Assembly: GCF_016406325.1 (NCBI RefSeq)
Contig: NZ_CP066370.1
Location: 2,108,001 to 2,172,000 of the forward strand
Origin: Shewanella putrefaciens
GTDB lineage: Bacteria > Pseudomonadota > Gammaproteobacteria > Enterobacterales > Shewanellaceae
DNA: 64,000 bases
Reading direction: 5' to 3'
The position numbers were made by a program, and so were the translations under genes. This document shows positions 1-11,688 of this stretch, piece by piece. The notes below the pieces were generated by a model. That model worked only from the letters and a program-made list of their open reading frames with translations, had not been told where the DNA came from and searched no databases. The first letter of the stretch is position 1. Each line of letters starts with the position of its first letter.

Positions 1-1
1 G

Positions 2-448
2 CTAGAGATTCTAGAAAGTGCTGCAATTAAAGATATGACGCTAGCGATTGGCATTTTGAAAGAATGTGCCAGTCTTGGCGTGCATTTTTCCCTTGATGAT
101 TTTGGTACAGGTTATTCTTCTTTAACTTACCTACGTCAATTACCCGTCTCAGCCCTTAAAATCGATCAAAGTTTTGTGCGTGATATGTTAGTTGACCAAG
201 ATGATTTAAGGATAGTCGAAGGTGTAATTCGCCTTGCAAGTGTGTTTAATTTAGCCGTTATCGCTGAAGGGGTTGAAACCATTGAGCACGGCAGAGTACT
301 TGCGACACTGGGATGCCAGATGTGTCAAGGCTATGGAATTGCAGTTCCGATGACGGCAAGCGATTTTATGGACTGGTATGATAATTGGCCTACACAATAT
401 CAACAGATTAAAAATGAATTTAAACATATGAATGAGCAACAGTGCTAA
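2..448 (+). CDS. EAL-domain protein, C-terminal part (probable c-di-GMP phosphodiesterase)
   Basis: The window opens inside this gene; the reading frame is open from base 2 and stops at 446-448. The visible 148 residues are the second half of an EAL domain, the family that hydrolyses cyclic di-GMP to pGpG. The sequence shows SLDDFGTGYSS (the DDFGTGYSS metal-binding loop), LKIDQSFV, IAEGVET and the closing CQGYGIAVPM segment. EAL proteins usually end with GYxFxxP; here the F is I and the wording is GYGIAVPM, a small departure. The EAL signature itself and any GGDEF or sensor domain lie upstream of the window, so activity cannot be judged. A short polar tail follows the domain. Confidence 0.9.
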   Translation, partial: LEILESAAIKDMTLAIGILKECASLGVHFSLDDFGTGYSSLTYLRQLPVSALKIDQSFVRDMLVDQDDLRIVEGVIRLASVFNLAVIAEGVETIEHGRVLATLGCQMCQGYGIAVPMTASDFMDWYDNWPTQYQQIKNEFKHMNEQQC

Positions 449-568
449 GACTAACCCAAGTAATAGGGTGTTTTGCTTAGGACTTACAGGTGTAACCGAG
501 AATTTTTTGATCCGCTTTTCGTTATTTTTGGTTTAAGCTGCTGCTCTTTTTCGCTGACAGGGCCATAC

Positions 569-1102
569 ATGCGTCTCCTTAAATCCACCCAAGATCCTGC
601 GGTAAATTTACTCACTGCGAGAGTTTTTCACCGCCGAGCAGCACGAGCCATAGTGCTATCTGGTGATGATATTCTCCTGCTCTATACTCAAAAATACCAT
701 GACTATAGCCTTCCTGGAGGTGGCATTGATGAGGGAGAGAGTGTCGAAGCTGGACTTATCCGTGAATTGCGCGAAGAAACGGGCGCTATTGCGATTAAAG
801 TATTAGCTCCCTTCAGCTGCTATGAAGAGTTTCGTCCATGGTATCGTGAAAATGCAAATGTTGTGCATATGGAATCCTATTGCTATCAATGTGAAATTGA
901 TATCGACTTAGGCGTACGAGGATTAGGGACTCCTACCTTAGAAGCCCATGAGATCAAAAATGGTATGCGACCTGAGTGGATTAATATCCATCAGGCTATT
1001 GCTCATAATGAAGATGTGCGGCGTCATTCACCTCATAAAGGACAATCGATAGAGCGCGAAACGTATTTACTAAAACGGATAGTGGAAGAGCTTTTAAACT
1101 AA
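569..1102 (+). CDS. Nudix hydrolase
   Basis: 177 residues from ATG 569, which has AGGG six bases upstream; an upstream TTG at 473 would add 32 unlikely residues. The Nudix box is complete: GGGIDEGESVEAGLIRELRE followed by ETG, matching Gx5Ex7REUxEExGU, so a Mg-dependent hydrolase of a nucleoside diphosphate linked to another moiety is expected. The substrate cannot be read from sequence. The preceding segment AIVLSGDDILLLYTQKYHDYSLPGG is a typical Nudix first strand and loop. The gene stands alone between the EAL gene and the DTW-domain gene, all on the plus strand. Confidence 0.88.
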   Translation: MRLLKSTQDPAVNLLTARVFHRRAARAIVLSGDDILLLYTQKYHDYSLPGGGIDEGESVEAGLIRELREETGAIAIKVLAPFSCYEEFRPWYRENANVVHMESYCYQCEIDIDLGVRGLGTPTLEAHEIKNGMRPEWINIHQAIAHNEDVRRHSPHKGQSIERETYLLKRIVEELLN

Positions 1103-1157
1103 ATAAATCAATATGATTTGTAAAAACGTATTGGTTAACTTTTTGCTTAGAGGGTAG

Positions 1158-1652
1158 GTGACAGTGCAAATTATTTTACTTACCCATGAGCGTGAATTAG
1201 TACGGGTAAATAATACTGGACGGCTTGCTATAACGGCCTTTCCCGAAAGTGTTATCTGCATACCTTGGTCAAGAACTGCACCAGATCCAGCCTTAGTCGC
1301 TGCGTTAGCCTCTCAAGAGGCTAAGCTTTTATTTCCAGCGGCATCAGAGAAAAATCTCAAGCAAGATATGCTAATTAAGCCAGCATTAGCACGACCCAAA
1401 CAAATTGTGATCCTCGATGGTACGTGGCAGGAGGCTCGAAAGATGCTACGCCAAAGTTCGTATCTGAAATCGGCAGCAAGAATTGCATTACCGTATAAGG
1501 AAAGTGGTTCCACTTTTGTATTAAGGCGCAATCAGCTAGAGGGCGGGCTTTGCACTGCGGAGTGTATTATTGCCCTTTGGCAACAAGTGGGCTATGAAAA
1601 TCAAGCCACACAATTAATGTCGCTATTTACCGCGCTCAATAACCTTAATTGA
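1158..1652 (+). CDS. DTW-domain protein, probable tRNA-uridine aminocarboxypropyltransferase family
   Basis: 164 residues from GTG 1158. The motif DGTWQEARKML and the segment LRRNQLEGGLCTAECI are the hallmarks of the DTW family, whose characterised members (TapT/YfiP in E. coli, DTWD1/2 in animals) add the acp group of acp3U to tRNA from S-adenosylmethionine. This copy is short: E. coli YfiP carries an N-terminal cysteine cluster that is absent here, the protein beginning almost directly at the fold. It may therefore be a second, diverged subfamily. Family membership is well supported; the exact target base is inference. Confidence 0.78.
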   Translation: MTVQIILLTHERELVRVNNTGRLAITAFPESVICIPWSRTAPDPALVAALASQEAKLLFPAASEKNLKQDMLIKPALARPKQIVILDGTWQEARKMLRQSSYLKSAARIALPYKESGSTFVLRRNQLEGGLCTAECIIALWQQVGYENQATQLMSLFTALNNLN

Positions 1653-1702
1653 GCACTTGGCAGGATGCTTTGATTCCAATTTATCAGCTTGAATATCCGT
1701 AT

Positions 1703-2386
1703 TTAAATAACCGTTAAGTAAATGCAAAAAAAATGGCTCATAGCACCTCCCAATACAAACAGATGCCAAATTGCATGGTTGAATGGAATGCGTTTCCCCA
1801 CATAGAAAATGACGCCTAGGGTGTAAAATAGTCCGCCTAAAATCAATAAGTTAAACCCAAGTGTTGACATGGCTGTGGTTAAGTCACCTATGATAGTCAC
1901 GCATAGCCACCCCATTGTCAGATATAGCGCTAAACTGAGTTTTTTAAACTTATGAATAAATAATGTTTTGAACAAAATCCCGCCAATTGCTAGCGACCAA
2001 ATCGCCGTTAAAATCACTATCGATTGTGTTCCCTGTAGGCTTATCAGCATCAAAGGTGTGTAAGTTCCTGCAATCAGGCAGTAAATTGCACAGTGATCAG
2101 CGATCTTAAGTTTATGTTTCCAGCCTGAATGGCTAACACTGTGGTACAAGGTTGAACATAGAAAAAGCACTATGATACTTGCACCGTAAACGAAAACGCC
2201 CGTAAGTTGAATTATCGTAAGATGGTCTTGGCTTTTTAGCAGCATTAGCACCAATGCCACTATCCCTGCGATCACACCTAGGCCATGGGATACACTGTTA
2301 GCTATCTCTTCATTAGTACTATATGGCATAAATTTAGTATTGGTTTTTGTTGAGTTTTGTTGCTCGATAATACTTTGGCTTGGCAT
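1703..2386 (-). CDS. trhA: Hemolysin III / TrhA family membrane protein
   Basis: 227 residues with about seven hydrophobic segments. The family histidines are visible in ANSVSHGLGV near the start, YHSVSH and IADHCAIYCLIAGTYTPLML in the middle, and NHAIWHLFVLGGAMSH near the end, as in the HlyIII/PAQR superfamily. E. coli TrhA (YqfA, about 219 aa) has been linked to membrane energy homeostasis; the hemolysin name is historical. The start is uncertain: an internal ATG at residue 20 would give a form close to the E. coli length, and neither start has a strong ribosome site. It ends 51 bases past the convergent DTW gene. Confidence 0.87.
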   Translation of the reverse strand: MPSQSIIEQQNSTKTNTKFMPYSTNEEIANSVSHGLGVIAGIVALVLMLLKSQDHLTIIQLTGVFVYGASIIVLFLCSTLYHSVSHSGWKHKLKIADHCAIYCLIAGTYTPLMLISLQGTQSIVILTAIWSLAIGGILFKTLFIHKFKKLSLALYLTMGWLCVTIIGDLTTAMSTLGFNLLILGGLFYTLGVIFYVGKRIPFNHAIWHLFVLGGAMSHFFCIYLTVI

Positions 2387-2475
2387 GGTGGATACGCACT
2401 TTCAAACGATGGTAATAGAGTTTACCAGTTAGCAAAATAAATCACCATATTTAAGCGTACACTTGTAAGCTAAAT

Positions 2476-2754
2476 ATGCAGCTTGCTTTTATTGCTTCTC
2501 TTCTAGCCCAATTGTTATCCCGTTTTCCTGTCTTATTGTCTCAACTGGCAAGTATCTTATCGAGTATTGGGGTAAGTGCTACGCTTGGAGCTTGTGTATT
2601 TATGTTGAACTTTGCTCTATTTGTCTCCTCTAATCTGCGTCAAGCACTCACAAATAAATATAATTATTGGATAATTCACTTTCAATATTCACCGACAAAG
2701 TGCAATCGTTCCACGTTAAGTACTATCGAAATCAATTGTATACACAAAACCTAA
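2476..2754 (+). CDS. Doubtful small hydrophobic ORF
   Basis: An open frame of 92 codons lies in the 377-base stretch between trhA (which points away) and the 2764 gene. Its first 57 residues are rich in Leu, Ser and Ala and could form two membrane segments, while the last 35 (from about NKYNYW) look random. No clear ribosome site precedes the ATG. I do not recognise it. It may be a real small membrane protein, the worn start of an older gene, or chance. The rest of this stretch shows nothing I can name. Confidence 0.22.
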   Translation: MQLAFIASLLAQLLSRFPVLLSQLASILSSIGVSATLGACVFMLNFALFVSSNLRQALTNKYNYWIIHFQYSPTKCNRSTLSTIEINCIHKT

Positions 2755-2763
2755 GGATGGATT

Positions 2764-3825
2764 TTGCCTTTTCAACGTCAACCCCATGCTCTGTCTTTAT
2801 TTGTATCACCTGATCTCCGTGCTACGGGTGAGGAGGATGCAGATGGTGCTTTGCTTGCGCCGACAATATTGTTGCCAGAAGATAAGACTTCTATTGTGTT
2901 TCAACATAAACATGATCTTGGTGATCTAGATGATGCTTTAGCGCCTGCTTTTACCGCTAATAAGGATTCGTTAGTTTGCGATCGCGGTGTAAGCCAGCCG
3001 TATAATAAAGGGGTAAGTCTGTTATTTTTTGTGCTTCTAGTGCATGCAGGTTTATTTTTACTGATCTATATTTTGTGGCGCCCGCAGTTAAATCCCTTTG
3101 GATTGAAGGAAATAGAAAGCCGTGGCCCTAAAGTGGCAGCGATCAAGGCTTACTTTATTTATGCTCCCGCGGTAGAGAAAGCCGAAACCTCAGAGTCCGA
3201 AACTGAGATAAAGGCCGAGGATAAGATTGAATCAGCAAATTTTGTTGCGTCTATAGCTATTCCCGCCCCGCAAACTCCAGTTGAGCCTCAACCAAACAAA
3301 ACTCAATCAATAGTCCCAAGTGAAGAACAACCCGCTGAAGCGATAGCAAAAAAACCAACGCATACGTTGGATACCACAGAATTAAAGCCGCAACTTGGTG
3401 CTAAGAGTTCGCCTGCAAAAGAAGGTGAAAGCACAATAGCGACAAGCTCAAGCATGAGTTTATTCACCCAGCATTATTTTGAGCGTCAGCGAGAGCAAGC
3501 GCTCGATGACCTCGTGATTGAACAGGCCGATAAATTCACTCGGAAATCGAATATGAGTGAAATGAGCCCAGAGATGGAAGTGTTATTTGTTCCTAACGCC
3601 GATGATTTCGCTGGCAGAACGAGTCACGATTTACCCTTAGATCCAAATCGTATTGTGCGTAAAGGGGATACTTGTTATCGCGTGGTACAAGTCGGCACTC
3701 AAGTTAATCCATACGCCGAAAATTTAGGCTTCCCATTTGACTGCAGTGGCAAAAAAATCAATCAAGCTATTGATGATGCCATTCAATCTCGATTAAATAA
3801 AATGATGCTCAAACCCCATAAATAG
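2764..3825 (+). CDS. Unrecognised single-pass inner-membrane protein with conserved-looking C-terminal domain
   Basis: 353 residues from TTG 2764, chosen because AAGGA lies six to seven bases upstream and the frame is open only from there. Layout: about 80 acidic cytoplasmic residues, one membrane helix (SLLFFVLLVHAGLFLLIYIL, about 83-102), a long Pro/Glu/Ala/Lys-rich linker (about 125-220), then a compact C-terminal region from about 230 containing two cysteines (KGDTCYRVVQVG and FPFDCSGKK) that could form a disulfide in the periplasm. The helix-plus-Pro-rich-linker plan resembles TonB-like proteins, but the N-terminus is longer than in TonB and I see no TonB C-terminal fold. I assign no function. 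Confidence 0.72.
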   Translation: MPFQRQPHALSLFVSPDLRATGEEDADGALLAPTILLPEDKTSIVFQHKHDLGDLDDALAPAFTANKDSLVCDRGVSQPYNKGVSLLFFVLLVHAGLFLLIYILWRPQLNPFGLKEIESRGPKVAAIKAYFIYAPAVEKAETSESETEIKAEDKIESANFVASIAIPAPQTPVEPQPNKTQSIVPSEEQPAEAIAKKPTHTLDTTELKPQLGAKSSPAKEGESTIATSSSMSLFTQHYFERQREQALDDLVIEQADKFTRKSNMSEMSPEMEVLFVPNADDFAGRTSHDLPLDPNRIVRKGDTCYRVVQVGTQVNPYAENLGFPFDCSGKKINQAIDDAIQSRLNKMMLKPHK

Positions 3826-3957
3826 TGACTTTATTTTATGATCTATTTTCACGCCAATTATAACTTTGTTAGCTTCATTTTATTTACTCATTTAAAAACA
3901 ATGTGTTATGAATCTATATTTTGGATTGATAGTTAAGGGTTTTAATTGTTTTTTTCC

Positions 3958-3987
3958 TTGTTTGTTGCTGCCACTTCTGTCTATACT
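3958..3987 (+). promoter_or_regulatory. Predicted sigma-70 promoter of the thi operon
   Basis: TTGTTT (3958-3963), an 18-base spacer and TATACT (3982-3987) place transcription start near 3994, immediately before the first paired base of the TPP aptamer. Position relative to the riboswitch is the main support. Confidence 0.5.
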
Positions 3988-3996
3988 GCGCACTCA

Positions 3997-4080
3997 TCTT
4001 GTCGGAGTGCCTCTTGGCTGAGACCGTTTATTCGGGATCCGTTGAACCTGATCAGGTTAAAACCTGCGAAGGAAACAAGC
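3997..4080 (+). ncRNA. TPP (THI-box) riboswitch
   Basis: A complete thiamine pyrophosphate aptamer. The closing stem pairs CTTG (3998-4001) with CAAG (4076-4079). The invariant CTGAGA is at 4018-4023, and the second conserved strand starting GAACCTGATCAGGTTAAAAC and ending in TGCGAAGGAAAC runs from about 4044 to 4076. It closely resembles the E. coli thiC leader. About 210 bases separate it from the thiC ATG, leaving room for an expression platform. Control is expected to be repression of thiC and the downstream operon when TPP is plentiful. Confidence 0.97.
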
Positions 4081-4186
4081 GTAATAACACACATTAAATC
4101 GCGAAAATAGACGGCTTTAACACCTGTTTACTCAGCAGTGCTTTAAGTCTTAATGTTTAGATTTAATTGTTATTGAGCAGGGTAAC

Positions 4187-4222
4187 TCAATTTTTGAAGC
4201 CAGTGTTGGCCACAAAAATTGA
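4187..4222 (+). promoter_or_regulatory. Hairpin between the TPP aptamer and thiC
   Basis: Ten perfectly paired bases, TCAATTTTTG (4187-4196) with CAAAAATTGA (4213-4222), enclose a second helix GCCA-GTGT-TGGC (4199-4210). No U-tract follows, so it is not a classical intrinsic terminator, and it lies about 70 bases upstream of the ATG so it does not itself mask the ribosome site. It may be part of the riboswitch expression platform or an mRNA-stability element. Confidence 0.55.
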
Positions 4223-6433
<2,211 letters not shown>

Positions 6434-6435
6434 TT

Positions 6436-8340
6436 ATGTTGGGTATTCATGGGGGGAAATTGCCCATGAATACCGAGCGTCCCGCGTTTGTTTGGACCAT
6501 TGCCGGTTCAGACAGCGGCGGCGGTGCCGGTATTCAGGCGGACTTAGCCACGATTCAAGATTTTGGTTGTCATGCTTGCAGCGTGATCACCACTGTGACG
6601 GCGCAAAGCTCAGTGGCGGTCACTTTAGTCGAGCCCGTATCAGCGGCGATGTTAATGGCTCAGTTGACCACTTTACTGTCAGACTTGCCACCCAAAGCAA
6701 TTAAAATCGGCTTACTGGCAGATCAAACTCAAGTGGCATTGCTGGCAGATTGGATCGCGAGTTTTAAAATCCACTATCCATCTGTGCCTGTGATTGTCGA
6801 TCCTGTGATGGTCGCCAGCTGTGGCGATGCATTAGCAGTAGATAACTGTCAGGATATAAAAAGTACGGCCAAATCAGCCTTAGATTTTAATCCTTTCAAA
6901 GGCTTAATCGAACTTATCACGCCCAATGTGCCTGAACTTGGGCGGTTAACTCACAGTGATGTTTCAACGAAAGCACAATTCGCTGCTGCAGCACAGGCTT
7001 TATCCCAGAGTTTAGATTGCAGTGTGCTCGCTAAAGGTGGCGATGTGAGCTTTGGTTGCACTGATATTCTTGATGATACTCAAACTCACGATAGCACTTA
7101 TGCTCAAACTCAGGCTAACGTTCATGTTAGCACTCTCGATAGCAACGGCTGGGATCATGGGCTTGCCGAGGATTATCTGGTTTGCCATCAAGTACGCGCG
7201 AGCTCTGAGCTACATCAAAATGGGTGCTTCTGGTTAGCAAGCCAGCGGGTTAATACCCGTCATAACCATGGTAGCGGCTGCACTTTGTCATCGGCTATTG
7301 CCGCCGTGTTAGCGCAAGGTTTTGTATTGCAAGATGCGGTGGTGGTTGCCAAAGCCTACGTGAGTCAAGGCTTAAGCGCGGCGATTGGTTTAGGGCAAGG
7401 TCCAGGGCCGTTGGCCCGTACGGGGTGGCCCAATGACTTGTCCCGCTATGCCAAGATAAATCTGTGTGATGGCAATTTTATTAGTCATCACCTCAATCAA
7501 CATCTTGATGTTAGAAGTGATTTAGTTGCAACAGTTTTATCTGCAACAGATCAGGCAAATACAACTTCGACGCCAGCTCAATACATCTCATCCCACGGTT
7601 TTAAAGTGCTCGATGCCGATCTTGGTGTTTATCCCGTGGTGAGCGACTTAATCATGCTGGAAAGTTTGTTAGCTGCAGGCGTTAAAACCGTGCAGTTACG
7701 GATAAAAACCGACATCAGCGAGTTATCTAGTGCAGCGCCAGCCGAATCTGATTTAGGCAAATGTGAGTCAGGTAAGTCTGAGTTGGTTGGCTCTGAATTA
7801 GAAGTACAAATTCAAACGGCCATTGCCTTAGGTAAGCATTTTAATGCGCAGCTTTTTATCAATGATCACTGGCAGTTAGCGATAAAATACCATGCCTTTG
7901 GGATACATTTAGGCCAAGAAGATCTCGCCGTTACCGACTTAGCGGCCATTCAGTCGGCAGGGCTCGCATTAGGTATATCCAGCCACAGTTATTTCGAGTT
8001 GCTATTGGCGCATCAATACTCGCCATCCTATATCGCCCTTGGGCATATATTCCCAACCACGACTAAGCAAATGCCTTCTGCGCCTCAAGGATTAGCAAAA
8101 CTTAAACATTATGTGGCGTTACTTCAAGACCATTATCCCTTAGTCGCTATTGGCGGTATTGATTTAGATAATCTGGCAAAGGTGAAAGCCACTGGGGTGG
8201 GCAATATTGCTGTGGTGCGGGCAATAACCGAGGCTCAGGATCCGTTAGCAGCGTTCGCAGAGCTGAGCCAAGCTTGGGAGCAATGTAGCTTGTCTGAAGA
8301 ATTGGCTGTAAAGCATGAGTTGGTTGCTAAGCATGAGTAA
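6436..8340 (+). CDS. thiDE: Bifunctional HMP(-P) kinase / thiamine-phosphate synthase (ThiD-ThiE fusion)
   Basis: 634 residues. The first 300 or so are ThiD, which phosphorylates HMP and [22 protein letters not shown] at the start and the ribokinase-type [14 protein letters not shown] anion-hole motif. Residues from about 394 to the end are ThiE, which joins HMP-PP and thiazole phosphate: [47 protein letters not shown] and VAIGGID. A variable 60-90 residue linker separates the two. ATG 6436 follows the thiC stop directly; ATG 6466, preceded by a G-rich stretch, is an alternative that removes ten poorly conserved residues. The gene end carries a small direct repeat (AAGCATGAGT twice), which also supplies the thiF start. 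Confidence 0.97.
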   Translation: MLGIHGGKLPMNTERPAFVWTIAGSDSGGGAGIQADLATIQDFGCHACSVITTVTAQSSVAVTLVEPVSAAMLMAQLTTLLSDLPPKAIKIGLLADQTQVALLADWIASFKIHYPSVPVIVDPVMVASCGDALAVDNCQDIKSTAKSALDFNPFKGLIELITPNVPELGRLTHSDVSTKAQFAAAAQALSQSLDCSVLAKGGDVSFGCTDILDDTQTHDSTYAQTQANVHVSTLDSNGWDHGLAEDYLVCHQVRASSELHQNGCFWLASQRVNTRHNHGSGCTLSSAIAAVLAQGFVLQDAVVVAKAYVSQGLSAAIGLGQGPGPLARTGWPNDLSRYAKINLCDGNFISHHLNQHLDVRSDLVATVLSATDQANTTSTPAQYISSHGFKVLDADLGVYPVVSDLIMLESLLAAGVKTVQLRIKTDISELSSAAPAESDLGKCESGKSELVGSELEVQIQTAIALGKHFNAQLFINDHWQLAIKYHAFGIHLGQEDLAVTDLAAIQSAGLALGISSHSYFELLLAHQYSPSYIALGHIFPTTTKQMPSAPQGLAKLKHYVALLQDHYPLVAIGGIDLDNLAKVKATGVGNIAVVRAITEAQDPLAAFAELSQAWEQCSLSEELAVKHELVAKHE

Positions 8341-9235
8341 AAACCAACCGCTTGCTCACGCAGAGGTTCTTTGCAACGGTACACAAAGCGCTCATACACT
8401 CAGTGATGCCGATTTCATCCGTTATTCTCGGCAAGTCTTATTGCCAGAAGTCGGTGAGGCAGGGCAATTGCAACTGGCCGACGCTAGCGTTGTTATTGTT
8501 GGGCTTGGCGGCTTAGGGCAATTGGCGGCGCAATATCTGGCCTGTGCTGGCATTGGCAACTTGACCTTAATCGACATGGATAAGGTTGAAGTATCGAATC
8601 TACCAAGACAATTGCTATTCAACGATGCCGACATTGGACTCAATAAGGCGCGAGTTGCCAAGCAAAAGCTCAAAGGCTTAGCGCCGCAGTGCACTGTTAC
8701 TGCCCATGAAACAGCATTTAGTGCTGAGACATCAGCTCATCACTTCGCTGAGGTTTTACAATTAAAACAACAGGGGAAAAGAGTGCTAGTGCTTGACTGC
8801 ACAGATAATTTTGCGACTCGCCAATCCATTAATCGCTGCTGTGTCGAAGCAGCTTTGCCTTTAGTCAGTGCGTCAATTGCAGCATTTAGCGGTCAATTGT
8901 TCGCGGTCGATCAAATGCAGCTCCCCTCTGGTGGTTGCTATCACTGTATTTTCCCCGCACAGACGAGAGTGTCGCAGAGTTGCAGTACCCAAGGTGTACT
9001 CGGCCCCAGCGTGGGCGTGATGGCGTCAATGCAATCTTTGGTGGTCATGCAACTCTTGCTGAGTGTGGACAGCGGTTGCGATGAACCGAAAAATGCCTTG
9101 TTGGGGCGTTTTTGGCGCTTTGACGCTAAATCACTTTCATGGACAGCGGCTGTATTAACGCGGGATCCCCACTGTGATGTGTGTGGTCCCAAAGGGGCTT
9201 ATCTATCATCAAATAAAGATAGTCTTGAGGTTTGA
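8333..9235 (+). CDS. thiF: ThiS adenylyltransferase ThiF
   Basis: 300 residues from ATG 8333, overlapping the thiDE stop by eight bases; an in-frame ATG at 8315 is possible but lies deeper in thiDE. An E1-like enzyme that adenylates the C-terminal glycine of ThiS. The nucleotide fold [19 protein letters not shown], the segment [15 protein letters not shown], and [12 protein letters not shown] are typical. Zinc-binding cysteine pairs are visible as CYHC in the middle and CDVC near the C-terminus. About 50 residues longer than E. coli ThiF (251 aa), with extra length at both ends. Confidence 0.96.
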   Translation: MSKNQPLAHAEVLCNGTQSAHTLSDADFIRYSRQVLLPEVGEAGQLQLADASVVIVGLGGLGQLAAQYLACAGIGNLTLIDMDKVEVSNLPRQLLFNDADIGLNKARVAKQKLKGLAPQCTVTAHETAFSAETSAHHFAEVLQLKQQGKRVLVLDCTDNFATRQSINRCCVEAALPLVSASIAAFSGQLFAVDQMQLPSGGCYHCIFPAQTRVSQSCSTQGVLGPSVGVMASMQSLVVMQLLLSVDSGCDEPKNALLGRFWRFDAKSLSWTAAVLTRDPHCDVCGPKGAYLSSNKDSLEV

Positions 9236-9236
9236 T

Positions 9237-9440
9237 ATGATTTTAATTCACATAAACAATATCCCGCAGTTGTTATCTGAACCGACGTCACTAGAGGCTG
9301 TGATCCTCGCACAAAATATTGCGCTCGATTCAGTTGCTATCGTGTTGAATGCTGAGGTCGTTCCGCGCAATCGCTGGCAATCTATTCTCTGCCAAAATGA
9401 AGATAAATTAGAACTTTTTTCAGCAGTGGCGGGAGGCTAA
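9237..9440 (+). CDS. thiS: Sulfur carrier protein ThiS
   Basis: 67 residues from ATG 9237, one base after the thiF stop. The ubiquitin-like fold is recognised from [26 protein letters not shown] and above all the C-terminal Gly-Gly that ThiF adenylates and that then carries the thiocarboxylate used by ThiG to build the thiazole ring. An in-frame ATG at 9174 lies within thiF and would add 21 residues that do not fit the family. thiG begins one base after the stop. Confidence 0.96.
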   Translation: MILIHINNIPQLLSEPTSLEAVILAQNIALDSVAIVLNAEVVPRNRWQSILCQNEDKLELFSAVAGG

Positions 9441-9441
9441 T

Positions 9442-10206
9442 ATGTTAAAGATTGCCGATGTGGAATTTGAATCACGGTTATTTACCGGAACGGGAAAATT
9501 TAGCAATAGCCAAGTGATGCTTGAGGCAATAAGGGCTTCAAAATCGCAGTTAGTCACAGTTGCGATGAAAAGAATTGATTTTAAAATTGGGCTTGATGAT
9601 TTACTCACGCCGTTACGTCAAGTGGGTGTACAGCTATTGCCTAATACTTCTGGGGCGAGAAACGCCAAGGAAGCGGTGTTTGCGGCTGAGCTTGCCCGTG
9701 AAATGCTGGGAACTCGTTGGATTAAGCTCGAAATCCATCCAGACCCTAAGTACCTAATGCCCGATGCGATTGAAACCTTAGAGGCGGCCAGAATCCTTTG
9801 TGAGAAAGGCTTTATCGTGTTGCCCTACGTGCATGCCGATCCTGTGCTGTGCCGTCGTTTGGAAGAAGTGGGCTGCGCTGCTGTTATGCCACTGGCGAGT
9901 CCGATTGGCAGTAATCAAGGTTTAGTCACTGAAAGCTTTTTAAAAATCATCATAGAGCAGGCGCGGGTGCCAGTGGTGATTGACGCTGGCATTGGCGCAC
10001 CTTCACAGGCTGCGCGGGCAATGGAGCTGGGCGCCGATGCTGTGCTCGTCAACACCGCCATCGCCAGCAGCGCGTCGCCGATAGTGATGGCCGAGTGCTT
10101 TAAAGAGGCGGTGCAATGCGGCAGACGGGCCTTTGAAGCTGGGCTTGGCCGAGTACAAACGGGCGCGGTACAGACCAGTCCTCTGACAGGATTTTTAAAT
10201 CAATGA
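9442..10206 (+). CDS. thiG: Thiazole synthase ThiG
   Basis: 254 residues, the usual length. ThiG is a TIM-barrel enzyme that condenses deoxyxylulose phosphate, dehydroglycine and ThiS thiocarboxylate into the thiazole phosphate. The Schiff-base lysine is K95 in [16 protein letters not shown]; the phosphate-binding segments [13 protein letters not shown] and [28 protein letters not shown] are present. It overlaps thiH by four bases (ATGA), implying translational coupling. Confidence 0.98.
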   Translation: MLKIADVEFESRLFTGTGKFSNSQVMLEAIRASKSQLVTVAMKRIDFKIGLDDLLTPLRQVGVQLLPNTSGARNAKEAVFAAELAREMLGTRWIKLEIHPDPKYLMPDAIETLEAARILCEKGFIVLPYVHADPVLCRRLEEVGCAAVMPLASPIGSNQGLVTESFLKIIIEQARVPVVIDAGIGAPSQAARAMELGADAVLVNTAIASSASPIVMAECFKEAVQCGRRAFEAGLGRVQTGAVQTSPLTGFLNQ

Positions 10207-11318
10207 GTTTTGTAGCGGAATTTGCCAACATCCCACGGGATAAACTGTTACTCGATTTGTATTCTTGCACAGCCCAAGATGTCGAGCGGGCGTTAGTGAA
10301 TCCAGCAGGGGATTTACGCAGCTTACTGGCCTTGTTATCACCTGCGGCTGAACCTTATATTGAAACCATGGCGCAGCAATCTGCGGCGCTTACGCGGCAG
10401 CGATTTGGCGCGAATCTTGGCATGTATTTACCGCTATATGTCTCGAATCTGTGCGCTAATGAATGTGATTACTGTGGTTTTAGCATGAGTAACAAACTCA
10501 AACGCAAAACCTTGAATAAACAGGAGTTGATGGCTGAAATAGCCATTATCAAAGGCAGAGGTTTTGATTCTATTTTACTGGTGTCGGGTGAGCATGAAAC
10601 TAAGGTCGGTATCGATTATTTCAAGCAAATGTTGCTGCTTGTGAAGCAGCAATTTAGCCATGTGGCGATGGAGGTTCAGCCCATGAGTGAGGACCATTAT
10701 TGCCAGTTAGTCGCGCTAGGTTTAGATGCTGTGATGATTTATCAGGAGACCTATCAGCCCGAGACTTATGCTCGTCACCATTCCCGAGGTAAAAAAATGG
10801 ATTTTGCCTATCGTTTAGCAACACCGGACAGAGTTGCGGCGGCGGGGGTCGATAAAATTGGTCTTGGGGTGTTACTGGGGCTGGATGATTGGCGTTTAGA
10901 TGCGTTAATGATGGGATATCATCTTGACTATTTAGAGCGTCGCTATTGGCGCACTCGCTTTAGTATTTCGCTGCCAAGGTTAAGGCCTTGTACTGGCGGG
11001 ATCACCCCAAAAGTTATTCTATCGGATTTAGGTTTAGTACAAATGATTTGTGCATTTAGACTTTTTAATCATCAGCTTGATATCAGTATGTCGACAAGGG
11101 AAAGCCCTGAGCTGAGGGATAATCTTTTGCCACTTGGAATTACTCAAATCAGTGCTGGCAGCTCGACACAACCGGGCGGCTATCAAGCACCCGACAGTCA
11201 ACTCGATCAATTTGAGATAAGCGATGATCGCAGCGTCGAGCAAGTCATCGAACAGATGCAACGGCAGGGTTTTAATCCAATATTCAAGGATTGGGAATCT
11301 GCATGGATAAACAGCTAG
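10203..11318 (+). CDS. thiH: 2-iminoacetate synthase ThiH
   Basis: 371 residues. A radical-SAM tyrosine lyase that supplies dehydroglycine to ThiG. The cluster motif CANECDYC places cysteines at 84, 88 and 91 (CxxxCxxC). The C-terminal BATS-type region with [28 protein letters not shown] and [10 protein letters not shown] is intact. Presence of ThiH rather than ThiO fits an organism able to live without oxygen. It is the last gene of the thi operon; no strong terminator is visible in the 100 bases that follow. Confidence 0.97.
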   Translation: MSFVAEFANIPRDKLLLDLYSCTAQDVERALVNPAGDLRSLLALLSPAAEPYIETMAQQSAALTRQRFGANLGMYLPLYVSNLCANECDYCGFSMSNKLKRKTLNKQELMAEIAIIKGRGFDSILLVSGEHETKVGIDYFKQMLLLVKQQFSHVAMEVQPMSEDHYCQLVALGLDAVMIYQETYQPETYARHHSRGKKMDFAYRLATPDRVAAAGVDKIGLGVLLGLDDWRLDALMMGYHLDYLERRYWRTRFSISLPRLRPCTGGITPKVILSDLGLVQMICAFRLFNHQLDISMSTRESPELRDNLLPLGITQISAGSSTQPGGYQAPDSQLDQFEISDDRSVEQVIEQMQRQGFNPIFKDWESAWINS

Positions 11319-11419
11319 TTTTTGCGGGAAATAAATGGCGCTAAGGTTGATAAAGGCTGTACTTTAGCAAACTGTTGGTCAATAATTGTTCTAGTTATTA
11401 CCACAGCGGGATTACCGTT

Positions 11420-11683
11420 ATGCAAATACAATCTGCCTATTCATCTGGTGTACAAGGTTTGCAAAGTGCGCAATCTGGGTTAACTCAAGCTACAATTGAT
11501 GTGGCTAAATCGACACCAGCTCAAAGTGCAGCGCCTTCGGAATCGACTAAAGACGTTGCACAAACCGATAAAACCTCGGCCTTACTCTCTGCTAATCAAT
11601 CTGTAAGGCAAGCGGAGGCCGCTACTGAAGTGATAGAAACTGATTCAGAGACAATAGGAACCATCATTAATATTAAGGTGTAA
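11420..11683 (+). CDS. Small Ser/Gln/Thr-rich protein of unknown function
   Basis: 87 residues from ATG 11420; an upstream in-frame TTG at 11375 is less likely. The N-terminus MQIQSAYSSGVQGLQSAQSG resembles flagellar or surface-filament protein starts, being polar, helical and lacking a signal peptide, and the rest is Ala/Ser/Thr/Glu-rich. No domain is recognised. It ends six bases before the SprA-related gene, so the two are very likely co-transcribed and may function together. Confidence 0.7.
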   Translation: MQIQSAYSSGVQGLQSAQSGLTQATIDVAKSTPAQSAAPSESTKDVAQTDKTSALLSANQSVRQAEAATEVIETDSETIGTIINIKV

Positions 11684-11688
11684 ACACT

